Origin: Candidatus Pacearchaeota archaeon
GTDB lineage: Archaea > Nanobdellota > Nanobdellia > Pacearchaeales > GW2011-AR1
Assembly: GCA_023144035.1 (NCBI GenBank)
Contig: JAGLGM010000002.1
Coordinates: forward strand, 62,001-126,000
DNA length: 64,000 nt
Direction of reading: 5' to 3'
The notes beneath the pieces are model-generated. The model saw only the letters and a list, made by a program, of their open reading frames with translations. It was not told the origin of the DNA and searched no databases. The position numbers and the translations under genes were made by a program. The number at the start of each line of letters is the position of its first letter. Within the stretch, counting starts at the first letter, position 1. Below, in pieces: positions 32,077-39,828 of this stretch.

Positions 32077-33195
32077 ATGGATGATAATTATTCGTCAAAT
32101 GAAAGAAATATTTCTCAAGAAGTACATTCAGATTTATCACCTGAATTAAGATCTATTGACCAAGAATTAGCAGAATTATTAAAGAAACAAACAGCAAAGA
32201 TAAAAGTTATAGGTGTTGGAGGTGGAGGTGGAAATTCTCTAAGTAGAATGAGGGAAATAGGAATTAAAGGCGGAGAACTTATAGCTATTAATACAGATGC
32301 ACAAGATTTATTATATACTAATGCAGATCAAAAAATTCTTATTGGAAGAGAATTAACTCAAGGTTTAGGGGCAGGAAGTAATCCAAAAGTTGGGGCAGAA
32401 GCAGCAAGAGAATCAGAATCAGAAATCAAAAAGAAAATTTCAGGAAGTGATATGATATTTATAACATGTGGTTTAGGGGGAGGAACAGGTACAGGGGCAG
32501 CTCCAGTTGTTGCAGGTTTAGCAAAGAAACAAGGAGCTTTAACAATAGGGGTTGTAACTTTGCCTTTTACAATTGAAGGAAGAAAAAGATTAGAAAATGC
32601 ATCAGATGGTTTAGAAAGAATGGAAGCTGTTGTTGATACTTTAATAGTGATTCCTAATGATAAACTTTTAGAATTAGCACCAGAATTACCTTTACACACA
32701 GCATTTAAGATTGCAGACGAGATTTTAACAAATGCAGTTAAAGGAATAACAGAACTTGTGACAACAAATGGGCTTGTTAATTTAGATTTTGCAGATGTAA
32801 GGGCTGTAATGCTTGATGGAGGGGTTTCATTAATTGGAATGGGTGAATCAGATAGTGCCCAAAGAGCAATTGAAGCTGTTGAAAAAGCAATTCAAAATCC
32901 ACTTTTAGATGTTGATATTTCAGATGCAAGTGGTGCTTTAGTAAATGTTATTGGAGGGCCAGATATGAGTCTTGATGAATATAAAATTATAATTGAAACA
33001 ATAGGAGAAAGATTAGATCCAAACGCAAAATTAATTGGAGGAGCACATATTGCAGATGATATGGAGAAATCAATTAGGGTTTTATTAATAGTTACAGGTG
33101 TTAAAAGCGCACAAATTCTTGGGCATGGAGAGTCTTTAGAGTCTATAAAGCATGGTGAGATAGAGGATGAATTAGGAATTGAATTTTTTGAATAA
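32077..33195 (+). CDS. ftsZ: Cell division protein FtsZ
   Basis: 372 residues. The tubulin signature is 'GGGTGTGAAPVVAGLAKK'; the first GTP loop is 'VIGVGGGGGNSLSRM'; the T7 synergy loop is 'GLVNLDFADVRAVM'. An N-terminal extension of about 40 acidic residues precedes the core, and the C-terminus ends 'DELGIEFFE', which is likely the short peptide that archaeal SepF binds (inferred). sepF is 2.9 kb downstream. The mRNA is predicted to be leaderless. Confidence 0.97.
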   Translation: MDDNYSSNERNISQEVHSDLSPELRSIDQELAELLKKQTAKIKVIGVGGGGGNSLSRMREIGIKGGELIAINTDAQDLLYTNADQKILIGRELTQGLGAGSNPKVGAEAARESESEIKKKISGSDMIFITCGLGGGTGTGAAPVVAGLAKKQGALTIGVVTLPFTIEGRKRLENASDGLERMEAVVDTLIVIPNDKLLELAPELPLHTAFKIADEILTNAVKGITELVTTNGLVNLDFADVRAVMLDGGVSLIGMGESDSAQRAIEAVEKAIQNPLLDVDISDASGALVNVIGGPDMSLDEYKIIIETIGERLDPNAKLIGGAHIADDMEKSIRVLLIVTGVKSAQILGHGESLESIKHGEIEDELGIEFFE

Positions 33196-33196
33196 A

Positions 33197-33493
33197 ATGG
33201 AAAAAAGATTAAAAACTTTGATAATTGAAGATTACAAAAAGGCTTTTGAAAATTTAGATGATATAGTTTCAGGAAAAAGATTAAATGGTTTTGTATTAAA
33301 ACCAAACCAATATCTAACTCCTTCTATATTAATTAAAGATTATTCTTTAGAAGACCCTTATGGAGAATTTGCTCATTATAACTTAATATGTGAAAATCTT
33401 GAAAAAATGTTAGCAGGAGAAGAAGTAAAATATATGGGAAGATTTAGAGATGCCTCACCAGAAATTCTAAATCTTATGACTAGAACAGCTTGA
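33197..33493 (+). CDS. Small protein of unknown function directly after ftsZ
   Basis: 98 residues from the ATG at 33197, one base after the ftsZ stop (the track start at 33179 lies within ftsZ). Soluble, with 'NGFVLKPNQYLTPSILIKD' in the centre. Not recognised. Tight linkage suggests co-translation with ftsZ, but no division motif is seen. Confidence 0.65.
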   Translation: MEKRLKTLIIEDYKKAFENLDDIVSGKRLNGFVLKPNQYLTPSILIKDYSLEDPYGEFAHYNLICENLEKMLAGEEVKYMGRFRDASPEILNLMTRTA

Positions 33494-33498
33494 ATAAA

Positions 33499-33744
33499 AT
33501 GAGTATAAAATATGATTTAGCAGTAAAAGTTATTGATGATTTAGTTGAAAAAGGAGAGGAATTTTCTTTAAAAGAAACTACTGAAAAAATAGATAATCAA
33601 AGATTGTTTTATAAGGTTGTTTCAAGAATTATTCGTAAAAATTATTTAAGAAAATTAGATAAATTAGGAGTTGTTAAATATTTTCCTCATAAGAAAAAAT
33701 ATATTAAATTTAATGAAGGGTTAGAAGAAACTTTAGAAAAATAG
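33499..33744 (+). CDS. Small basic protein of unknown function, winged-helix-like
   Basis: 81 residues from the ATG at 33499, five bases after the previous stop. Three helices and a basic hairpin ('RRIIRKNYLRKLDKLGVVKY'-like region) resemble a winged helix. Third gene of the ftsZ unit. Function is unknown. Confidence 0.55.
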   Translation: MSIKYDLAVKVIDDLVEKGEEFSLKETTEKIDNQRLFYKVVSRIIRKNYLRKLDKLGVVKYFPHKKKYIKFNEGLEETLEK

Positions 33745-33767
33745 AGCATCCTTTAGATTAAATAAAC

Positions 33768-33775
33768 CTTAAAAA
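33768..33775 (+). promoter_or_regulatory. TATA box for secE
   Basis: CTTAAAAA centred exactly 25.5 bases before the secE ATG; predicts a leaderless mRNA. Confidence 0.6.
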
Positions 33776-33796
33776 CCCTTAACATTTCTTTTAATT

Positions 33797-33976
33797 ATGA
33801 AATCATTTACAAAAACAAGATCATTTTTACTAAAATGTAAACGTGTTTGGCTTACTTTAAAAAAACCAAGCAAACAAGAATTTGAACAAATTACAAAAGT
33901 ATCTGCAATAGGAATTCTTGTTTTAGGTTTATTAGGATTTTTAATTTCAATGATTATGAAATTATTTCTTCAATAA
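33797..33976 (+). CDS. secE: Protein translocase subunit SecE (Sec61 gamma)
   Basis: 59 residues, below the ORF-track cutoff. Starts 'MKSFTKTRSFLLKCKRVW', with an amphipathic helix containing 'KKPSKQEFEQITKVSAIG' and one C-terminal membrane helix. It stands just before spt5 and uL11, the classic secE-nusG-rplK order. Works with SecY at 6818. Confidence 0.9.
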   Translation: MKSFTKTRSFLLKCKRVWLTLKKPSKQEFEQITKVSAIGILVLGLLGFLISMIMKLFLQ

Positions 33977-34052
33977 CAAATTTTATAAACTCAAATTATC
34001 AACTAATTATATCTATTCCTAAATAATTAAGGAGTAGTTGGAACAAAACAAA

Positions 34053-34508
34053 ATGATTTTTATTATTAAAGTAACAACAAACAAAGAAGAGAGAGCAGTA
34101 GATATGATCTCTGAGAGAATTGGAAAAAAGGAAATTAATGCATATTCTGTTTCAAGACCTCATGGTTTAAGAGGATATATTCTTTTAGAAGCAGAAGATA
34201 GAGATTCAGCAGAAGAATCTGTTTTTAATTTACCCTATGTTAAAGGAATTATTGGAAAAACAATTGGCTATGAAGAAATAAAAAATATGATTGAACCTTC
34301 TGCAACATCTGTAACAATAAAAAATGGAGATCTTGTTGAAATTCTTTCAGAACCTTTCAAAAAAGAAAAAGCAAAAGTTCTAAGAATTGATAAACAAAAA
34401 TCAGAAGTAGTTGTTAGTTTACTTGGAGCTGTTGTTCCATTGCCAGTTACAATTAAATTAGATAATGTTAAAGTAATAAGAAGAGAAGAAGGAGAAGAAG
34501 AAATATGA
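34053..34508 (+). CDS. spt5: Transcription elongation factor Spt5 (NusG family)
   Basis: 151 residues from the ATG at 34053; the track start uses a TTG five codons upstream. NGN domain from 'IFIIKVTTNKEERAVDMI' to about residue 80, and a KOW domain at 'IKNGDLVEILSEPFKKEKAK'. Binds the RNA polymerase clamp with Spt4. Overlaps the uL11 start by 4 bases. Confidence 0.93.
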   Translation: MIFIIKVTTNKEERAVDMISERIGKKEINAYSVSRPHGLRGYILLEAEDRDSAEESVFNLPYVKGIIGKTIGYEEIKNMIEPSATSVTIKNGDLVEILSEPFKKEKAKVLRIDKQKSEVVVSLLGAVVPLPVTIKLDNVKVIRREEGEEEI

Positions 34509-35170
34509 TAATCAAACTTTTAGTTGATGGCGGAGACATGAAACCAGGACCTGCACTTAGTCAAAAATTAGGGCCCTTAGGTATGAACATGGGTGAAATA
34601 ATTTCTAAAATTAATGATTCTACAAAAGATATGAAAGGATTAAAAGTTCCAGTAGAAGTAGATGTTAATCCTACAACAAAAGAATTTAGTGTACAAGTTT
34701 TTTCTCCACCTGTTTCAGAATTATTAAAAAAAGAATTAGGAATAGAAAAAGGTTCTGGAGAACAAAGTAAAGTTCAAGTTGCAAATGCATCTATAGAACA
34801 AATAATTTCTGTAGCTAAAACAAAACTTCAAAATTTATTAGCTAAAGATCTTAAAGCAGCTGTTAAATCAGTTGTTGGAACATGTGTAAGTTTAGGAATA
34901 TTAATTGAGAGTAAATCTCCAGTAGAAATTGAACAAGAAATTAACAATGGAAAATATGATAAAGAAATTCAAGAAGAAAAAACAGAGACTTCTGAAGAAA
35001 AAAAAGCAGAATTAAAAAAATATTTTGAAGAACTTAGGGAAGAACAAGAGAAAATAATCAAACAAGAAAAAGCAGCTAAAGAAGCTGAGGCAGAGAAAAA
35101 GGAAGAAACTGAAACTGAGGAGAAACCTTCTGAAGAAAGTAAAGAAGAAAGTAAAGAAGAAAAGAAATAG
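34505..35170 (+). CDS. rpl11: Ribosomal protein uL11 with acidic/basic C-terminal tail
   Basis: 221 residues. 'GGDMKPGPALSQKLGPLG' is the uL11 N-terminal motif; the rRNA-binding domain ends near residue 145 with 'VGTCVSLGILIESKSP'. The last 65 residues are a Glu/Lys-rich helix not found in most uL11. Such tails recur on several ribosomal proteins in this window. Confidence 0.94.
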   Translation: MIIKLLVDGGDMKPGPALSQKLGPLGMNMGEIISKINDSTKDMKGLKVPVEVDVNPTTKEFSVQVFSPPVSELLKKELGIEKGSGEQSKVQVANASIEQIISVAKTKLQNLLAKDLKAAVKSVVGTCVSLGILIESKSPVEIEQEINNGKYDKEIQEEKTETSEEKKAELKKYFEELREEQEKIIKQEKAAKEAEAEKKEETETEEKPSEESKEESKEEKK

Positions 35171-35171
35171 C

Positions 35172-35179
35172 TTTATAAA
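35172..35179 (+). promoter_or_regulatory. TATA box for tRNA-Pro
   Basis: TTTATAAA with centre 27.5 bases before the first base of the tRNA; with the 25.5-base rule the transcript would have a 2-base leader or none. It overlaps the uL11 stop. Confidence 0.55.
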
Positions 35180-35202
35180 TTCCTATGGCCCTTAATTTCT
35201 AA

Positions 35203-35276
35203 GGGGCTGTGGGCCAGTTTGGTTAAGCTTCCAGGTTTGGGACTTGGTGACCCCGGTTCAAATCCGGGCAGCCCCA
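35203..35276 (+). tRNA. tRNA-Pro(UGG)
   Basis: 74 bases. Acceptor GGGGCTG pairs with CAGCCCC, discriminator is A. The anticodon stem CCAGG/CTTGG encloses TTTGGGA, so the anticodon is UGG. T arm is CCCGG-TTCAAAT-CCGGG. CCA is not encoded. Only nine bases separate it from the eL43 ATG, so the two are probably on one transcript and RNase Z cleavage would release the mRNA. Confidence 0.95.
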
Positions 35277-35285
35277 TTTATTAAA

Positions 35286-35504
35286 ATGACTTCAAAATCA
35301 AAAAAAACAAAAGCAGCAGGACGTTTTGGCGCAAGGTATGGAAAAAAGGTTAGAGTAAAATTAGTTAAAGTAGAATCAAAACAAAGAGTAAAGCAAAAGT
35401 GTCCTTTTTGCGAAAAACTAGGAGCAAAAAGATTATCAAAAGGAATATGGAAATGTTCAAGATGCGATAAGAAATTTGCTGCAGGCACTTATTATTTAGA
35501 TTAA
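35286..35504 (+). CDS. rpl37ae: Ribosomal protein eL43 (L37Ae)
   Basis: 72 residues from the ATG at 35286 (the track start is within the tRNA). 'GRFGARYGKKVRVKLVKVE' then the zinc ribbon 'CPFCEKLGAKRLSKGIWKCS' with a further Cys pair. No promoter is seen between tRNA-Pro and this gene. Confidence 0.94.
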   Translation: MTSKSKKTKAAGRFGARYGKKVRVKLVKVESKQRVKQKCPFCEKLGAKRLSKGIWKCSRCDKKFAAGTYYLD

Positions 35505-35505
35505 A

Positions 35506-35643
35506 ATGGCAAACTATAAATGTTTCAAATGTGGAAAGAAAATTACTAGTACCAACCTTGATAAAAGATTTGTGTGTTCTTCTTGTGGAAGTAAAATATT
35601 TTACAAACCAAGAAATAAAGTAAAGAAAGTAAAAGCAGAGTGA
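35506..35643 (+). CDS. rpoP: RNA polymerase subunit Rpo12 (RpoP)
   Basis: 45 residues, below the ORF-track cutoff. 'YKCFKCGKKI' and 'FVCSSCGSKIFYKPRNK' give the zinc ribbon and basic end of archaeal subunit P. It starts one base after the eL43 stop; eL43-rpoP is a common archaeal pair. Confidence 0.93.
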   Translation: MANYKCFKCGKKITSTNLDKRFVCSSCGSKIFYKPRNKVKKVKAE

Positions 35644-35694
35644 TTTTACAATAAAGATAAAAAGGATGAATCACAATAAAATTAGTTAAATAAA

Positions 35695-36012
35695 ATGGTA
35701 GAAAACAATAAAATTCAAGAAATGCAATTTTTAGAACAGAATTTTCAAAATCTTGTTCTACAAAAACAAGCTTTTCAAATGGAATTATCAGAAACTAATT
35801 CTGCTTTAAAAGAAATAGAAAAAGCAGGAGAAGAAGTATTTAAGATAATTGGGCAATTAATGATAAAATCTGATAAATCAAATATTAAAAAAGAATTAGA
35901 AGATAAGAAAAAAGTACTAGATTTAAGAGTTAATTCAATTGAAAAACAAGAAACTTCTTTAGCAAAACAATTAGAAAAACTTAGAGAAGAAGTTGTAAAA
36001 TCAGTAAAATAA
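35695..36012 (+). CDS. pfdB: Prefoldin beta subunit
   Basis: 105 residues: two long helices joined by a short turn ('AGEEVFKIIGQLMIKSDKS'), with Gln-rich heptads at the N-terminus, the prefoldin beta plan. Follows rpoP, as is common in archaea. Partner of the alpha subunit at 4023. Confidence 0.9.
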   Translation: MVENNKIQEMQFLEQNFQNLVLQKQAFQMELSETNSALKEIEKAGEEVFKIIGQLMIKSDKSNIKKELEDKKKVLDLRVNSIEKQETSLAKQLEKLREEVVKSVK

Positions 36013-36040
36013 ATAAACATTGCAAAAAAGTTACGAAATC

Positions 36041-36048
36041 TTTATAAA
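36041..36048 (+). promoter_or_regulatory. TATA box for sepF
   Basis: TTTATAAA centred 25.5 bases before the sepF ATG; leaderless mRNA predicted. Confidence 0.6.
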
Positions 36049-36069
36049 TCTCAACAAGTTAAAATTGTT

Positions 36070-36462
36070 ATGTTAAGAAAAATAAGAGATGCTTTTTCAA
36101 GTTCTGAAGAGGATTTAACTACAAATCCAGATTATCTTGAAATTGATTTAGAACAAGAAGAAAAAGAAAACAAAGTTATGGTTAAACTTTTTACATTAAA
36201 ACAATATGAAGATGTTAATTCTGTACTTAATGCTTTAAGAGAAGGATATACTATTGCTATTATTGATATAAAAATCTTAAGACAAAAAGACCCTATTGAG
36301 CTAAAAAGAGCTGTTTCAAAGATAAAAAAGACAGCAGATGCCCTTGAAGGAAGTATTGCTGGTTTTGGAGAAAATACAGTTATTATTACTCCATCTTTTG
36401 CAAAAATATCAAAAGAACCAGACAGAGTTCCAAAAGAAGAAAAAAGATTTGATGATTATTAA
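36070..36462 (+). CDS. sepF: Cell division protein SepF
   Basis: 130 residues. An N-terminal short helix ('MLRKIRDAFSSSEED') that can serve as a membrane anchor, a linker, and the SepF fold ('VKLFTLKQYEDVNSVLNALR', 'LEGSIAGFGENTVIITPS'). In archaea SepF tethers FtsZ to the membrane; ftsZ lies in the same region. Confidence 0.9.
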   Translation: MLRKIRDAFSSSEEDLTTNPDYLEIDLEQEEKENKVMVKLFTLKQYEDVNSVLNALREGYTIAIIDIKILRQKDPIELKRAVSKIKKTADALEGSIAGFGENTVIITPSFAKISKEPDRVPKEEKRFDDY

Positions 36463-36471
36463 TTTTTAAAA

Positions 36472-36690
36472 GTGGTGAAAAATCCTAAGAAATATTTATC
36501 TAGAAAAAAAATTTATTATGATTCTGGCGAAGGCGCTATTTCTGGAGAATTAACTCAAGAAAAGGAAACATATTATTTTAATTCAGAAGATAATGAAAAA
36601 ATACCTCTTACATTTAGTGGTAAAAATAGAGTAATTGTTAAAGATGGAATGCTTGTACCTAAATTATTTATACAAAAACAAAGAATTTAA
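36472..36690 (+). CDS. Small beta-rich protein of unknown function
   Basis: 72 residues from a GTG (a second GTG follows directly). Short strands predominate: 'KKIYYDSGEGAISGELTQ' and 'IPLTFSGKNRVIVKDGML'. No recognised domain. Nine bases after sepF, so probably in its unit. Confidence 0.55.
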   Translation: MVKNPKKYLSRKKIYYDSGEGAISGELTQEKETYYFNSEDNEKIPLTFSGKNRVIVKDGMLVPKLFIQKQRI

Positions 36691-36714
36691 AACCTATTAG
36701 TTCTGAACTTATTT

Positions 36715-37332
36715 ATGGTTAAAACTATATTTGTACCTGCAAAATCAAAAACAAGCTTAAATAAATTTAAAATAAAGGAGATTTCAAAGAAACTTCCAAA
36801 AGAAATAGTTATTGCTTATTCTATTCAATATCAAAAACTTGCATTTGAAATAAAAAAAGTTCTAACAAATCATAATATTTTAAAGATAGTTCAAGTTTTA
36901 GGATGTAGTCAGCCAAAATTTCCTAAGAACACAAAAGCAGTACTATTAATAGGGTCTGGGAGATTTCATGCAATTTCTTTAGCTTATGAAACAAAACTTC
37001 CTATTTATATACTAGAAAAAAACCAATTAACTAAGATTTCCAAGAAAGATATTGAATTATATGAAAAAAAGAATAAAGCTTCATATTTGAAATTTCTTAA
37101 TGAAGATAATGTAGGCCTATTAATATCTACAAAGCCAGGCCAAGAAAATCTTCAAAGGGCTTTAAATCTTAAAAAGAAACTAAAAAAGAATTCTTACCTA
37201 TTTATTAGCAATGCTATTGATATATCTGAATTTGAGAATTTTGGATTAGATTGTTGGGTAAATACAGCTTGCCCAAGGCTCGATATGGATAGCAGTGTAA
37301 TCAATATATCGAGACTTCTGACGAAATCTTAA
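36715..37332 (+). CDS. dph2: Diphthamide synthase Dph2-like, lacking domain 1
   Basis: 205 residues against about 340 for archaeal Dph2. The sequence corresponds to domain 2 ('TIFVPAKSKTSLNKFKIKEI', 'QVLGCSQPKFP' with the second cluster Cys, 'GSGRFHAISLAYETKLPIY') and domain 3 ('CWVNTACPRLDMDSS' with the third). Domain 1 with the first Cys is missing; its own TATA box (TTTAAAAC, 25.5 bases before the ATG) argues that the short form is expressed. The last 20 or so codons use CTC, TCG, CTG and ACG, unlike the AT-rich gene body, and a second decayed copy of this end lies just downstream. Confidence 0.8.
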   Translation: MVKTIFVPAKSKTSLNKFKIKEISKKLPKEIVIAYSIQYQKLAFEIKKVLTNHNILKIVQVLGCSQPKFPKNTKAVLLIGSGRFHAISLAYETKLPIYILEKNQLTKISKKDIELYEKKNKASYLKFLNEDNVGLLISTKPGQENLQRALNLKKKLKKNSYLFISNAIDISEFENFGLDCWVNTACPRLDMDSSVINISRLLTKS

Positions 37333-37353
37333 TTATATTTGTTTTGATTTCAG

Positions 37354-37404
37354 TCTAGGATGGACATGGATAGTTCAGTAATTAATATAAGTAAAGTAGA
37401 ATAA
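37354..37404 (+). pseudogene. Second, orphan copy of the dph2 3' end
   Basis: Reads 'SRMDMDSSVINISKVE' then a stop, matching 'PRLDMDSSVINIS' at the end of dph2 while differing at many third positions and in the last residues. Upstream in frame is a stop, and the Cys before PR is lost. Looks like the former 3' end left behind when the gene end was replaced. Confidence 0.7.
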
Positions 37405-37530
37405 AAAATCATATTCATTGTATTACACTCGCAGGCGCGTGATAGTAATCTATAATTATTCTGTTAGAGAATTACTAATTAACAGTTTATCTAAAGCTGT
37501 TAGGCTGAGCAATTTATTATTTTGCTATTT

Positions 37531-37917
37531 TCATACTTTAGCAATAGAGAAAACTACTTTTAGAGCTACAAGAATTGTTGCAGGTACAAACAATACTAAT
37601 AAAGCAGCAAAAGTTGAAGAAACAGCATCACCTATTCCAATACCTATTAAAGAACCTGTGACACTTTCCATACCAAATTTACTAACAATAACTAATATTG
37701 CTCCAGCAATCATAAATGTATGAGAATCTTTACTTGTGACATTCATAGCCCCAACTATTAAACCAAGAATAACTAAAACTCCATAAATTTGAGCACTAAA
37801 TCTTGATAATTCAGGAATTGGAATCAAAGTTGTACCTATTCCAATAATAATTGCTAGGACAACACCTATTAAAAAAGCCCATGCCCCGATTGTGTTCTCT
37901 TTAGATTTAATAGCCAT
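37531..37917 (-). CDS. Four-helix membrane protein of unknown function
   Basis: 128 residues from the ATG at 37917 ('MAIKSKENTIGAWAFLIG'); the track start is eight codons earlier. Four membrane helices with Gly/Ile-rich segments ('GVVLAIIIGIGTTLIPIP'). No catalytic motif seen. Such small proteins occur in DPANN genomes. Divergent from the putative S-layer gene at 38038. Confidence 0.6.
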   Translation of the reverse strand: MAIKSKENTIGAWAFLIGVVLAIIIGIGTTLIPIPELSRFSAQIYGVLVILGLIVGAMNVTSKDSHTFMIAGAILVIVSKFGMESVTGSLIGIGIGDAVSSTFAALLVLFVPATILVALKVVFSIAKV

Positions 37918-38037
37918 CTTTTCACTAAAATATCTAATCACCGAGGATATTTAAACTTTTTGAAATAACTAGTTTCAGTATATGTTTTAGAGAATAGAAA
38001 TCTTTATAAACGCCCGTAACTCTCAAATGACTACAAA

Positions 38038-39726
38038 ATGAAAGCCAAAACATTAAGTTTAATGACTCTAAGTATTTTAGCGTTAGTATTAGTTATTGGA
38101 TTAACTAGTGCTGCTATTACTTTAACACCTACTACTTATACAACTGTTACAGAACAAGGAGATTCGGTCTCATTTACTTTCACTCTTGATAGTGATGGTG
38201 TTTGTTCAATTGGTGGTGTTCCTTCATCATGTACTTTAGGAGATCTTTATGTGACTCCTTCTGGATTAACTGGCGCTGGAACTATTCCTTCTTCTGATGT
38301 TCAAGTTACAGGAATCCAATCTACAATTGCTGCAGGTGGAAGTGCAACAATTACAGTTACAATAGCTGTAGATGAATTACAAACTCCCGGAGATTATGTT
38401 GGAACTCTTTTAGTTGGAGGAAATCATGTTGAAACAAGTTCGGCAGTAATAGAACAAACATTAAACATAAATCCTATCACAGTAACTGAAAAACCAAGAC
38501 CAACTGAAGTTAATGAATGTTTAGCAAATCCTGGTTCAACAAACCTTATGGAATTAGAAATCGAAGAGATTACTGTTGTTAGTGGACTTAGTGAAGAAGA
38601 TAATGAATGGGTACCTCTTGATACTGTTGAAGTTGAAGTTAGAGTAGAAAATACTGAAAATGATTTTAAATTAGAAAATGTTGTTGTTAACTGGGGATTA
38701 TATAATTTAGATACAGGAGAATGGGTAATTGAAGAAGAAGAAAGTGATTTTAATATTAAAGATGATGAAGAAGAAACATTATATCTTACATTTACATTAG
38801 AAGATCCAGAAGATTTTGAAAGTAATGATGAATATGCTTTTTTTGTTTGGACTACTGCAGAAGGAGAAGAAAATGAATTAGAAGTCTGTAGAGCTGTTTC
38901 AGAAGAGATTGATGTAATAGTTGAAAGCGATTTCTTAGTATTAAGTAATTTTGAAATTGAAGGAATTGCATTAGAAGATATGGAATACCCAGATGCACTT
39001 TCATGTGGAAGTACTTTAACACTTACAGCAGATATTTGGAATATTGGAGATTCTAATCAAGAAGATATTGAACTTAGAATATATAATAATGATTTTGGAA
39101 TTGATGAACTTTTAGAAATAGGAGAAGTTGATTCTTTTGATAGTGAACCAATAAGCTTTATATTTACAATACCAGAAGGAATGGAAGAAGGATGGGATAC
39201 TTTAGAATTTACAATCCAAGAAGATGGGGATATCTTTGAAAATGATTATACAGATGAAGATGCTGAATTTGAAATTTTATTTAACTTAGAAAATTGCGCA
39301 TTTCCGCAAGCATTTGTAAGTGCATCTTTAGATGATGGTGGTAAAGCAGGAAAAGATTTAATTGTTAGAACTACAATTACAAACACAGGAACAGAAGCAA
39401 CAACTTATTTAGTTAATGCATTTGGATATGCAGAATGGGCTTCTACATTAGATATTTCACCAGACACAGTTACTTTAGAAGCAGGACAATCAACAGATGT
39501 ATTAATTACACTTGATGTTAATAGAGATGCTTCAGGAGAAAAGTTATTCAATATTGAAGTACTTTCAGAAGGCCAACTTGTAATGAGTCAACCTTTATCA
39601 GTAAGTCTTGAAAAAGCTTTATTAGGAGATGTTTTCGAAAATGATGTTCTTTTCGCATTAGCTATAGGTATTGCTTTAATTATTTTAGCAATCATAATTA
39701 TTTTTATAGTTAGAGCTAGAAGATAA
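38038..39726 (+). CDS. Putative S-layer/cell-surface protein with NEW3-like domain and C-terminal anchor
   Basis: 562 residues. Signal peptide (about 1-25), an N-terminal beta domain with two Cys, a long acidic middle of Ig-like beta modules ('LDTVEVEVRVENTENDFK', 'LTADIWNIGDSNQEDIELR'), a NEW3-like module ('VRTTITNTGTEATTYLVN'), and a C-terminal membrane helix followed by 'RARR'. The end has the outline of a sorting signal, and an archaeosortase is encoded 100 bases downstream. TATA TTTATAAA gives a short leader. Confidence 0.75.
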   Translation: MKAKTLSLMTLSILALVLVIGLTSAAITLTPTTYTTVTEQGDSVSFTFTLDSDGVCSIGGVPSSCTLGDLYVTPSGLTGAGTIPSSDVQVTGIQSTIAAGGSATITVTIAVDELQTPGDYVGTLLVGGNHVETSSAVIEQTLNINPITVTEKPRPTEVNECLANPGSTNLMELEIEEITVVSGLSEEDNEWVPLDTVEVEVRVENTENDFKLENVVVNWGLYNLDTGEWVIEEEESDFNIKDDEEETLYLTFTLEDPEDFESNDEYAFFVWTTAEGEENELEVCRAVSEEIDVIVESDFLVLSNFEIEGIALEDMEYPDALSCGSTLTLTADIWNIGDSNQEDIELRIYNNDFGIDELLEIGEVDSFDSEPISFIFTIPEGMEEGWDTLEFTIQEDGDIFENDYTDEDAEFEILFNLENCAFPQAFVSASLDDGGKAGKDLIVRTTITNTGTEATTYLVNAFGYAEWASTLDISPDTVTLEAGQSTDVLITLDVNRDASGEKLFNIEVLSEGQLVMSQPLSVSLEKALLGDVFENDVLFALAIGIALIILAIIIIFIVRARR

Positions 39727-39828
39727 AATTTGTTCTATATTTTTATTAAAGTAATATAAAAGATTTATTTATTATTTTCATCTCTATAAAACCTTAAAAT
39801 ACTTAAAGCAATTTTAACTCTTTTTCAT

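Noticed and set aside
37418-37723. 101-residue plus-strand ORF after the dph2 remnant, as a possible mobile-element gene
   Set aside because: It is antisense to the four-helix membrane protein and has no recognisable domain.
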